This document shows, in pieces, positions 1 to 6,653 of a DNA stretch of 29,198 nt; the stretch's first letter is position 1, and each line of letters starts with the position of its first letter. A program made the translations under genes and the position numbers. Location of the stretch: assembly GCA_964573855.1 (NCBI GenBank), contig CAZNKO010000007.1:1-29198 (forward strand), read 5' to 3'. Below the pieces are notes generated by a model. The model did no database searches, was not told where the DNA came from, and was given only the letters and a program-made list of their open reading frames with translations. This DNA comes from CAZNKO01 sp964573855 (lineage in GTDB: Bacteria > Patescibacteriota > Patescibacteriia > UBA9934 > GWF2-40-263).

Positions 1-14
1 GCGGGTCGGCTCTG

Positions 15-2618
15 GTGGTAGACCCGCGGGCTCGCCATGGGCGTGTGGTGGGTTGGGAGGTGTGTGTAGATCGCGCCCGCGACGCAGCGGCGATTGCCGT
101 GAACGCGGCTGCGTTCGTGCTCGCGGTCCTCTTTTTTCTTTTTTTCATCATCAATGTTTTCTTTTTTAACGAGACCGAGAGCTGGCTTTCCGCCTCCTTT
201 TGGTTCGAACCGTCCGGACACGGCCTTGCGTTTTCTTTGAGCATTTTGTTTTGGTGTTTCGTTTTTTATCGCTTGTCGGAAGCGAGCCGCCGCCGTGCGG
301 TCATGCCGAAACGCGCGGATCGAGGAGAGCCCGCGATCGTCCCGATCTCTTCCTTGAGCGGCCACCATGTGAACATGGCTCCGCTTTTTTCCGCAGAGGC
401 GATGAAAACCGTCGAACAGTCCTACGAGCTTGCGCACGGCTACGGACACAAGGAGCTGTCGCCCCTGCATCTGTTTGTCGGGAGCTTCACTTCCGGCGAT
501 ATCGCGGTAGTGTTTGGGCGGCTCGGGTTGAAGTTTGACGCGATCAAGGATGCGATCACGCGCCGGCTTCAGACGCGCCAGATCGGCAAGCCAACAGTCT
601 TGTCGCCGAAGACAGAGGAGGCCCTGCTTGCTGCGTTCGTGAATGCCCATCGGCACGGCCGGAAAACGGTTTCCGCGCTCGAGATTTTTTATGAAGCCTA
701 TCAGCGGGACGAGTTTTTGAAGGAACTTTTGTACGGCCAAAATGTGGATGAAAAGAAGCTCGCGAATGTGGTCGCCTGGATCCGGATCACGGGGATCCTG
801 CGCGAGCGTTACGAGCAGTTCCGCCATGCGGCCGCGTTCAAGCCGACCGGGCCCATGAACCGGGCCATGACGAGTATCGCAACCCCAGCCTTAGATGCGG
901 TTTCCGAGGACCTCACCTCCGCGGCTGTGTACGGGCGCCTGCCGCTTGCGGTCGGGCGTGAGAAGGAGCTGGAGGAGATTCTTCGCGTGATCGAAGGCGG
1001 ACGTCAGAGCGTGGTTTTGGTGGGTCCGGACGGGGTCGGGAAGAGTGCCATCATCGAAGCGATCGCGGAGCTCATGGTGGAAGAGCGCGTGCCGAAAATC
1101 CTCCAGGACAAGCGGCTGGTCGCAATTTCCATTCCGCATCTCGTCTCCGGCGCCTCGCCCGCAGAAGCGCAGGAGCGCCTCATGCGCGTGTTCGTGAACG
1201 TGGCGCGTGCCAGGAACATCATCCTCGCGATTCCTCATCTGGAGCAGTTGACCGGACTCACCCCGGGTGCAGAACAAACCTCAGACCTTGCTGACGCGCT
1301 CGTGGATTTTTTGAGCCGTGGGCATACGTTTGCGATTGGAACGACCACGCCGGACGCCTACACGTCTTCGATCGAGCGCTCCTCGCTCGGCCGCGTGTTT
1401 GAAAAAGTGACGGTGGGGGAACCGGAGGCCGCCGCTGCAATCCAAATGCTCGAGTCGAAAATCGGTGGGATCGAATACGAGCACGGAGTCATTTTTTCCT
1501 ACGAAGCCGTGGAGAAGGCCGTGGTACTTTCGGACCGGTACATGCATGAGCAGTATTTGCCCGAGAAAGCGATTGAGATTTGCCGCGAGGCCGCGCTCAC
1601 GGTTTCAAAGACCAAGGGCAAGGATGCGCTGGTGACGGGTGAGGATGTTGCAAAGATCATTGCGGACAAAACCAGCATCCCGCTCACCTCGGTCGCACAG
1701 GAAGAAAAAGACAAGCTCCTGCATCTTGAGGAAAAAATGCACGGGCGGGTGATCGGGCAGGACGAGGCTGTGAAGGCCGTCGCCGCCGCGCTCCGCCGCG
1801 CGCGAGCCGAGCTCCGATCGCAGAATCGACCGATTGCAACCTTTCTTTTTCTCGGGCCAACCGGGGTTGGAAAAACCGAGCTCGCAAAGACGGTCGCGGA
1901 TGTCTATTTCGGGAGCGAAGCGGCCATGCTTCGCTTTGACATGTCGGAATATCAGGAAAAGTCGAGCATTGCGCGCTTGATTGGGGTCCCGGGGAGCAAG
2001 GAGGGCGGGTTGCTCTCCGAAGCCGTGCGCCAGCATCCGTTTTCGATCGTGCTGCTTGATGAACTGGAAAAAGCCCATCCGGACATTTTGAACGTCTTTC
2101 TGCAGGTGTTTGATGATGGACGAGTCACGGATACGGCTGGCCGCACGATTGATTTTACCAATACGATCATCATTGCAACCTCGAACGCCGGCGCCCCGTA
2201 CATCCAAGACGCCGTGACGACGGGGACATCGCTCGAGCAGATCAAAACACGCCTTCTCGAGGTTGAACTCCGCCAAGTCTATCGTCCGGAATTCCTGAAC
2301 CGCTTTGACGGTACGATTGTGTTCCGGCCGCTCTCGCTCGATGACGTGACCCAGATCGCGTATCTCATGGTCGGGAAAGTCGCGAGCCAACTCGAACCCA
2401 AGGGCATCCACTTCCGCGCCACGGATGAGGCGGTCGCCGAACTCGCGCAGAAAGGGTTTGACCCGAAATTCGGCGCCCGCCCGCTCCGCCGTGTGGTGCA
2501 GGAGCAGGTGGACAATGCGATTGCGAACGCCCTTCTCGAGGGTAAGATCGAGCGCCGCGACACCATTGTCTTGAAACAAGGGGGAGGCCTCTTGATCGAG
2601 AAAGCGCCTCCGTTATGA
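15..2618 (+). CDS. Membrane-anchored ClpC-like AAA+ ATPase
   Basis: A two-domain Hsp100/Clp-type unfoldase. Two hydrophobic segments (about residues 24-50 and 68-87) come first, so it is probably tethered to the membrane with the ATPase in the cytoplasm. A double Clp-N repeat follows (about 122-260), then AAA domain 1 with Walker A GPDGVGKS (about 337) and AAA domain 2 with Walker A GPTGVGKT (about 614), Walker B VLLDELEKA (about 678) and a normal C-terminal small domain (GARPLRR). Three oddities stand out. Domain 1 has IPHLE where ClpC has IDEIH. The coiled-coil middle domain of ClpC/ClpB is missing. No VGF/IGF-like ClpP-docking tripeptide is seen after TSNAGA. The frame is open to the left edge, so the GTG at 15 may not be the start; a GTG at 60 is another option. 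It overlaps the next gene by ATGA. Confidence 0.85.
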   Translation: MVDPRARHGRVVGWEVCVDRARDAAAIAVNAAAFVLAVLFFLFFIINVFFFNETESWLSASFWFEPSGHGLAFSLSILFWCFVFYRLSEASRRRAVMPKRADRGEPAIVPISSLSGHHVNMAPLFSAEAMKTVEQSYELAHGYGHKELSPLHLFVGSFTSGDIAVVFGRLGLKFDAIKDAITRRLQTRQIGKPTVLSPKTEEALLAAFVNAHRHGRKTVSALEIFYEAYQRDEFLKELLYGQNVDEKKLANVVAWIRITGILRERYEQFRHAAAFKPTGPMNRAMTSIATPALDAVSEDLTSAAVYGRLPLAVGREKELEEILRVIEGGRQSVVLVGPDGVGKSAIIEAIAELMVEERVPKILQDKRLVAISIPHLVSGASPAEAQERLMRVFVNVARARNIILAIPHLEQLTGLTPGAEQTSDLADALVDFLSRGHTFAIGTTTPDAYTSSIERSSLGRVFEKVTVGEPEAAAAIQMLESKIGGIEYEHGVIFSYEAVEKAVVLSDRYMHEQYLPEKAIEICREAALTVSKTKGKDALVTGEDVAKIIADKTSIPLTSVAQEEKDKLLHLEEKMHGRVIGQDEAVKAVAAALRRARAELRSQNRPIATFLFLGPTGVGKTELAKTVADVYFGSEAAMLRFDMSEYQEKSSIARLIGVPGSKEGGLLSEAVRQHPFSIVLLDELEKAHPDILNVFLQVFDDGRVTDTAGRTIDFTNTIIIATSNAGAPYIQDAVTTGTSLEQIKTRLLEVELRQVYRPEFLNRFDGTIVFRPLSLDDVTQIAYLMVGKVASQLEPKGIHFRATDEAVAELAQKGFDPKFGARPLRRVVQEQVDNAIANALLEGKIERRDTIVLKQGGGLLIEKAPPL

Positions 2619-3682
2619 CGCTTGCCTTTCTCGCGGCTTTCATCCTGTCTTTCGTCGCGACCGGTCTCTGGGGCCGCCTCGCGTTCCGTCTCGGCCTCGT
2701 TGACCGGCCGGGGGATGGGCGCAAAATTCATCCCGTGCCAAAGCCCTTGAGCGGAGGCATCGCGATTTTTTTCGCACTTGCCATCGTTGTGTTCGTTTTC
2801 CTCAGGACCGGAGAGACACTCACGGGCGGCGAAATCACCCCTTGGCATTATCTCGGCGTGTTTTTGGGCGGGCTTATTTTGATGATCGGCGGGTTTCTCG
2901 ATGACCGTTTTGATCTCCCGCCGCACGTTTCCGTCCTCGCTCCGATTCTTGCCGCCGTAGTCGCCATCGGATTTGGGATTGAGGTCGAGAAACTCACGAA
3001 TCACTTCTCCGCCATAGGCGGATCCGCCTTTGGCGGAGGCGGCTTCATTTATCTCGCGAGTTGGCAATCGGACCTCCTCGTGTTCGTCTGGCTCATGGCG
3101 GTCATGTACACCACGAAATTTTTGGACGGGCTCGACGGGCTTGCAACCGGCATTTCCGCAATCGGGGCGCTCATGGTGATGCTCCTCTCGCTCACGGCTG
3201 CCTATTTTCAGCCGGACGTTGCTCTTCTTTCCGCGGTCTCGCTCGGGGCCCTGCTCGGATTCCTTGTCTGGAACTTCCACCCGGCCGGTGTTTTTCTCGG
3301 GGAAGGCGGGAGTACGTTTGTCGGATTCCTGCTCGGAATTCTCGCGGTAATCTCCGGAGGAAAACTCGCAACCGCCCTCCTTGTGCTCGGCGTTCCGCTT
3401 CTGGATGTTCTTTGGGTCATCCTCCGGCGCTGGCGTGAGGGCGGTGTTCGGCGAATTTTTCGTGCAGACAGAAAACACTTGCACCACCGTCTGCTCGACA
3501 TTGGATGGGGGCAGAGACGGATTGTCCTTCTTTATTATTTTTTGGCTGCCGGATTCGGCGTTGCCGCCCTTTTTCTCCAGAGCCGTGATAAGCTCTTGGC
3601 GCTCATCATTCTAACCTTGATGGTGCTCCTCGCGGCCGCTGTTCTTGTTCTGCGTGAAAAACATGGACCAAAATCGGCTTAA
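2615..3682 (+). CDS. tagO: TagO/WecA-type undecaprenyl-phosphate N-acetylhexosamine-1-phosphate transferase
   Basis: A polytopic membrane enzyme of the MraY/WecA/TagO family. It loads a sugar-1-phosphate onto undecaprenyl phosphate to start a wall or surface glycopolymer. Family motifs visible are DRPGDGRKIHPVPKPLSGG near the N-terminus, GGFLDDRFDLPP (about 90), KFLDGLDGLATG (about 170), GEGGSTFVGFLLG (about 230) and HLHHRLLDIGWGQ (about 290). The first metal-binding stretch lacks the usual NxxN before DGLDGLA. The 355 residues match the family length. The start overlaps the Clp gene stop by 4 nt, so the two are probably translationally coupled. A palindromic repeat is translated in a loop at about residues 132-143. 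The exact sugar cannot be read from sequence; WecA is the alternative name. Confidence 0.88.
   Translation: MTLAFLAAFILSFVATGLWGRLAFRLGLVDRPGDGRKIHPVPKPLSGGIAIFFALAIVVFVFLRTGETLTGGEITPWHYLGVFLGGLILMIGGFLDDRFDLPPHVSVLAPILAAVVAIGFGIEVEKLTNHFSAIGGSAFGGGGFIYLASWQSDLLVFVWLMAVMYTTKFLDGLDGLATGISAIGALMVMLLSLTAAYFQPDVALLSAVSLGALLGFLVWNFHPAGVFLGEGGSTFVGFLLGILAVISGGKLATALLVLGVPLLDVLWVILRRWREGGVRRIFRADRKHLHHRLLDIGWGQRRIVLLYYFLAAGFGVAALFLQSRDKLLALIILTLMVLLAAAVLVLREKHGPKSA
3009..3042 (+). repeat. GC-rich double palindrome translated inside tagO
   Basis: Two hairpin units, CCGCC-ata-GGCGG and CCGCC-ttt-GGCGG, are joined through ATCC and followed by AGGCGG. They are read in frame as a Gly/Ser-rich loop (AIGGSAFGGGG) between membrane segments. 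A unit of the same design lies in secA near 20213-20245. Confidence 0.7.
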
Positions 3683-4166
3683 GATCCTTCTCCAAATTGT
3701 TGCTTCCGCCGCCGTGCTCGGCGGCATTCTTTGGTTGGTGAATCGCCCCCCTGATGTGGCAGAACTTTCTCTGCACGGTTCAGTGAGCTATCCGAACGGG
3801 ACGACGATTGAGGTCGAAATCGCGGACACCCCAGAGAGCCGTGAGCGCGGACTTTCTTTTCGTCGGTCTCTGCCGGAGGGACGGGGCATACTGTTCGTTT
3901 TGCCAGAAATCAGCCGTCCGATTTTTTGGATGAAGAACATGAAGTTTCCGATCGATATTCTTTGGCTTCGGGAGGACGTTATTGTGGATGTCATAAAAGA
4001 AGCGCCGCCGTACGGAGATCTGCCGCCCATCCGATACCTTCCGGAAGCGGATGCGGACATGGTGCTCGAGATTCCTGCCGGAGCTTTTGACCGGAACAAA
4101 TTAAAACTCGGCGATCATCTTGACATCCAACTCCCCGAAGGATACACTCTTCCCATTAATTCATGA
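3663..4166 (+). CDS. DUF192 family protein, membrane-anchored
   Basis: A 167-residue protein with an N-terminal hydrophobic anchor (about residues 7-25) and then a DUF192 domain. Typical marks are the DTPESRERGLSFRR stretch, the core FWMKNMKFPIDILWL and the C-terminal VLEIPAGAF. The domain is probably on the outer face of the membrane. The molecular function of DUF192 is unknown. I start it at ATG 3663 rather than the upstream TTG at 3645; it overlaps the end of tagO by 20 nt in another frame. It ends about 100 nt before rplU and probably belongs to the same transcript. Confidence 0.8.
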   Translation: MDQNRLKILLQIVASAAVLGGILWLVNRPPDVAELSLHGSVSYPNGTTIEVEIADTPESRERGLSFRRSLPEGRGILFVLPEISRPIFWMKNMKFPIDILWLREDVIVDVIKEAPPYGDLPPIRYLPEADADMVLEIPAGAFDRNKLKLGDHLDIQLPEGYTLPINS

Positions 4167-4204
4167 TCGCTGGCAAGAAGACGTGTAGCGTGTAACGTTT
4201 GAAG

Positions 4205-4265
4205 ACTCGCGGTTTCAGACGATACGCGATAGACGATACACGATTCACGATCCGGAGCCGCGAGT
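4205..4265 (+). promoter_or_regulatory. Possible structured leader of rplU
   Basis: An 8-bp inverted repeat, ACTCGCGG (4205-4212) and CCGCGAGT (4258-4265), encloses a stretch with repeated GATACGCGAT/GATACACGAT/CACGAT words just before the L21 start. L21 operons are often controlled through their leader RNA. Whether this one folds or binds L21 is inference. Confidence 0.3.
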
Positions 4266-4269
4266 GCCT

Positions 4270-4584
4270 ATGTTCGCAATCATCAAAACGGGTGGCAAGC
4301 AATATCTCGTGCGGGAGGGTCAAGAGCTCGAGGTGGAACTGCTCACTGAAACGCCAGGCGCCTCCCTCACCTTTGACGCCCTTCTTGTCGCTGATGAGGA
4401 AGGGAAGGATCTCAAGGTTGGGACGCCCGCGGTTTCCGGAGCGAAAGTCTCCGCGACCGTGAAAGAGCACGGCCGGGCCGAAAAGGTTCACGTGATCAAG
4501 TTCAAATCAAAGTCGCGCTATCGCCGAAACGTCGGCCACCGCCAGCCGTTCACGAAGATCAAGATCGAAAAAATCGTCCCGTAA
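4270..4584 (+). CDS. rplU: 50S ribosomal protein L21
   Basis: A structural protein of the large ribosomal subunit that binds 23S rRNA. The sequence opens with MFAIIKTGGKQY and ends with KSKSRYRRNVGHRQPFTKIKIEKI, the standard L21 signature, at 104 residues. ATG 4270 is chosen over the in-frame GTG at 4264 because L21 normally begins MFAII or MYAII. A strong intrinsic terminator begins inside the last codons. The usual partner rpmA (L27) does not follow. Confidence 0.97.
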   Translation: MFAIIKTGGKQYLVREGQELEVELLTETPGASLTFDALLVADEEGKDLKVGTPAVSGAKVSATVKEHGRAEKVHVIKFKSKSRYRRNVGHRQPFTKIKIEKIVP

Positions 4585-4600
4585 TTCGGGACGTTTTTTT
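4575..4600 (+). terminator. Intrinsic terminator after rplU
   Basis: A perfect CGTCCCG/CGGGACG stem with loop TAATT, followed by seven T. The stem overlaps the last codons and stop of rplU. Confidence 0.92.
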
Positions 4601-4666
4601 GATAGCAACCTTTCAATTTACACCGGCCTTTTGATGAAGAGGAAAAATTTCGGTGGTGAAACCTGA

Positions 4667-4702
4667 CGACATTCAATAGACCATATGCTACAATGAATGT
4701 CG
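4667..4702 (+). promoter_or_regulatory. Promoter with inverted repeat (candidate autoregulatory operator)
   Basis: A -10-like TACAAT lies at 4689-4694, nine bases before the ATG at 4704; no good -35 was found. The hexamer sits between the arms of an inverted repeat, CGACATTCA (4667-4675) and TGAATGTCG (4694-4702). The same half-sites form a tight palindrome after the gene at 5224-5236, which suggests a binding site for the encoded protein. Confidence 0.5.
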
Positions 4703-4703
4703 T

Positions 4704-5225
4704 ATGATTCGGCGTCGAAGTTCAAAGACGGCTCAGTTGGTCGCGGTGATTTTATCAGAAATGGAGGCTCTCGGAACCGTTTTGACAAGTCCGGCGGAAT
4801 ATCGGCGGGTGTATCTGGAAGGAAAATTACCAAAGGCAGAATGGGATCGAATTCAGAAGCAACGGGCATACATCCGGATTTTGCGTGAATTGCGACGCAA
4901 GAAACACCTCCATGATCGTCGACAAGGAGGGGTTATCGTGGTGAAACTTTCGCGGGATACCGTTATTGTCGAGTTGCGCCGACGTCTCCATGAAGCTGGC
5001 CGACTTTTACCAAAAGGGGAATATGTCCTTGTGATGTTCGATTTTCCCGTTGGCGCGAACAATGCGCGGGCTTTTTTGCGCCGCGTTTTGTATGAGAGTG
5101 GGTTCCGCCGTGAACAGTTGAGTGTGTGGAAAACTGACCGCGATGTCATGGCAGAGATGAAGGCGCTTGTTCATCTTTCTCATATGGATCGTTGGGTACG
5201 TGTGTATCGTGTAGAATCATCATGA
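4704..5225 (+). CDS. PaaX/Cas2-like protein (predicted transcriptional regulator)
   Basis: A 173-residue protein. Its basic, helical N-terminal part (1-100) is of the kind seen in winged-helix regulators. The C-terminal part (about 106-170) resembles the ferredoxin-like Cas2 domain of PaaX: YVLVMFDFPVGANNARAFLRR, a central LSVWKTD, and an ending beta strand RWVRVYRV. In PaaX regulators this domain supports dimerisation. No CRISPR repeats or other cas genes are present, so a CRISPR role is unlikely. ATG 4704 gives an almost leaderless message. Palindromic sites on both sides suggest autoregulation. The family assignment is by pattern only. Confidence 0.6.
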   Translation: MIRRRSSKTAQLVAVILSEMEALGTVLTSPAEYRRVYLEGKLPKAEWDRIQKQRAYIRILRELRRKKHLHDRRQGGVIVVKLSRDTVIVELRRRLHEAGRLLPKGEYVLVMFDFPVGANNARAFLRRVLYESGFRREQLSVWKTDRDVMAEMKALVHLSHMDRWVRVYRVESS

Positions 5226-5236
5226 CATTCAATGTC
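5224..5236. promoter_or_regulatory. 13-bp perfect palindrome at the gene end
   Basis: GACATT-C-AATGTC overlaps the stop codon of the PaaX/Cas2-like gene. Its arms match the half-sites in that gene's promoter region. Both sites also lie near a CATATG (4682-4687 and 5238-5243). Confidence 0.5.
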
Positions 5237-5311
5237 GCATATGGAATACGGAATGTTTCCATGGTGATGGCACAGTGTGAGAAAATGTTTTAGGTTCCAC
5301 AGAGGTCTCTG

Positions 5312-5350
5312 AAAAGAAAAAGGCCGGGGCGACGCGTTTGCATCGCTCCC
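5312..5350 (-). terminator. Intrinsic terminator of the dnaB-ybaB-recR cluster
   Basis: Read on the minus strand, GGGAGCGA pairs with TCGCCCC (one bulged A) and is followed by GGCC and a T-rich tract (TTTTTCTTTT). It lies just past the stop of the small gene at 5359. Confidence 0.75.
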
Positions 5351-5358
5351 GTCGAGAA

Positions 5359-5652
5359 CTACTTGGAGCGGCGGCGAGCCACCTTGCGCTTGTTGCGCTC
5401 GATGGCTTTCTCGATCGGCCTGTCCTTCACGTTCCAAGGTGCAAGGGGAACCGCTATACGATCAGCTGCTTCGCGGCGTGTTCGCATGCGCTCCCCAAAG
5501 TGTTTCGCTTCCTCGGGGCTAACCTCCCAAGGTTCACGAAGCTTCCTAAGGAGAAGGGGCATTGCGATCAGGTCGGCCTCCTCAAAGCGCTTGCGAGTTT
5601 GCTCCGCGTGAGCTTTCGCTTCCTCACGCGTAACTTCCCACGGTTTCGGCAT
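5359..5652 (-). CDS. Small basic protein with an internal repeat, unknown function
   Basis: A 97-residue protein I do not recognise. It contains two imperfect copies of a unit starting PWEV(T/S)xEEAK, continuing through a charged helix (HAEQTRKRFEEADLIAMPL / FGERMRTRREAADRIAVPL), followed by PWNVKDRPIEKAIE and a very basic tail ending KRKVARRRSK. The start ATG at 5652 is supported by GGAGAG six bases upstream; a longer TTG-initiated frame to 5715 lacks such support. It is the last gene of the cluster before a terminator. The basic tail suggests nucleic-acid or ribosome contact, which is inference. Confidence 0.65.
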   Translation of the reverse strand: MPKPWEVTREEAKAHAEQTRKRFEEADLIAMPLLLRKLREPWEVSPEEAKHFGERMRTRREAADRIAVPLAPWNVKDRPIEKAIERNKRKVARRRSK

Positions 5653-5711
5653 GGATCTCTCCAGGTTAGGGTCTTTTATCCCTTCCCTGAACCTGAAGAA
5701 TGACCGATTCG

Positions 5712-6314
5712 TCAAGCCTCGCGGCGGCCTTTGAGGGCGTCGCCGAGCGTGATCTCGTCGGCGTATTCGAGGGTGGCGCCGATCGGGAGGCCGCGGGCGA
5801 GGCGCGTGATTTTACGTCCGAGCGGGGAGAGCTGCTTCACAAGATAGAGCATAGTGGTCTCGCCCGGGACCGTGGGGGAGAGAGCGAGAATGATTTCGCG
5901 TACCCGTTCGTCCTTTGCACGCTCCATCAGCTCGCGGACTCGCAGAATCTCCGGCGTGATCCCCTCGATCGGACTCAACGTGCCTCCGAGCACATGATAG
6001 ACACCTCCGAAAGCTCCCGTAGTTTCGATCGTTGCAATGTCCCGCGATTCTTCGATGATACAGAGCATACCCCGGTCCCGTTTCGGATCCGCGCAAATGT
6101 CGCACTGGTCTTTTCGGTCCGTGTACGCAAAACACGTTTTGCACACCCCGACCCGTTCACCGAGCGCCAAAATCGTCCGCACCATCACCTCGAGATCGTT
6201 CTTGGATTGGCGGAGAAGATGATAGACGAAACGCAGGGCCGTTTTCGGCCCCACTCCCGGCAACTCGGAAAACGCCGCGACCGCGTTCTGGATAGGTTCG
6301 GGGAATTTCCGCAT
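5712..6314 (-). CDS. recR: Recombination mediator protein RecR
   Basis: A DNA repair protein that works with RecO/RecF to load RecA at gaps. The 200-residue length is normal. Seen in order are the N-terminal helix-hairpin-helix (ELPGVGPKTALRF), a four-cysteine zinc motif (C58, C61, C71, C74), a Toprim domain beginning CIIEESRDI, and the C-terminal conserved stretch TRLARGLPIGATLEYAD. It starts four bases after the ybaB stop, the classic ybaB-recR pairing. Confidence 0.96.
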   Translation of the reverse strand: MRKFPEPIQNAVAAFSELPGVGPKTALRFVYHLLRQSKNDLEVMVRTILALGERVGVCKTCFAYTDRKDQCDICADPKRDRGMLCIIEESRDIATIETTGAFGGVYHVLGGTLSPIEGITPEILRVRELMERAKDERVREIILALSPTVPGETTMLYLVKQLSPLGRKITRLARGLPIGATLEYADEITLGDALKGRREA

Positions 6315-6318
6315 GCGG

Positions 6319-6618
6319 CTACAAGTTCATGTTCTTCAGCATGTCGAGCCCGCCCATTTCCTTCATCTTGAGCGCGACATCTTTCTGGATCCTCTTGTGC
6401 GCATCGTTCCACGCTTCTTTGAGCGCGTCCTGAAGTTTCGTTTTGTCGGACAAAAAATCATCCGCAATCTGGAGGTCCAGAATCTGCTGGTTGCCGTTGA
6501 TTTTTATTTTCACTTTCCCCCAGGCACCTGAACCTTCAGACGTGATGCTCTCCATCGCGTTTTGCATTTGCTTGGCCTGCGAGCGCATTTCTTTGATTGC
6601 TTTGATCTTTGAAAACAT
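6319..6618 (-). CDS. ybaB: YbaB/EbfC family nucleoid-associated protein
   Basis: A small DNA-binding protein of about 99 residues. The family pattern is clear: an N-terminal helix rich in Q/M (KEMRSQAKQMQNAME), a central beta region (VKIKINGNQQILDLQI) and a C-terminal helix (LKEAWNDAHKRIQKDVALKMKEM). ATG 6618 (MFSKIKAIKEM) is preferred to the upstream TTG at 6642. Here dnaB rather than dnaX stands upstream. Its exact role is unsettled even in model bacteria. Confidence 0.9.
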   Translation of the reverse strand: MFSKIKAIKEMRSQAKQMQNAMESITSEGSGAWGKVKIKINGNQQILDLQIADDFLSDKTKLQDALKEAWNDAHKRIQKDVALKMKEMGGLDMLKNMNL

Positions 6619-6653
6619 ATTTAGGTTGTAGGAATTGGACAAAGAAAGAGTGC

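Noticed and set aside
1605..2579. Long open frame on the minus strand (324 codons) opposite the Clp gene
   Set aside because: It lies wholly opposite a clear ClpC-like gene, has no recognisable motif and is a frame shadow of GC-rich coding DNA.
2279..3487. 402-codon minus-strand frame across the clp-tagO joint
   Set aside because: A low-complexity, charged shadow of two well-supported plus-strand genes.
4210..4260. CRISPR-like or tandem repeat before rplU
   Set aside because: The GATACGCGAT/GATACACGAT words are short and irregular with no spacers.
4704..5225. CRISPR-associated Cas2 with a CRISPR locus
   Set aside because: No repeat-spacer array or other cas gene is present. The protein has an extra N-terminal part as in PaaX regulators.
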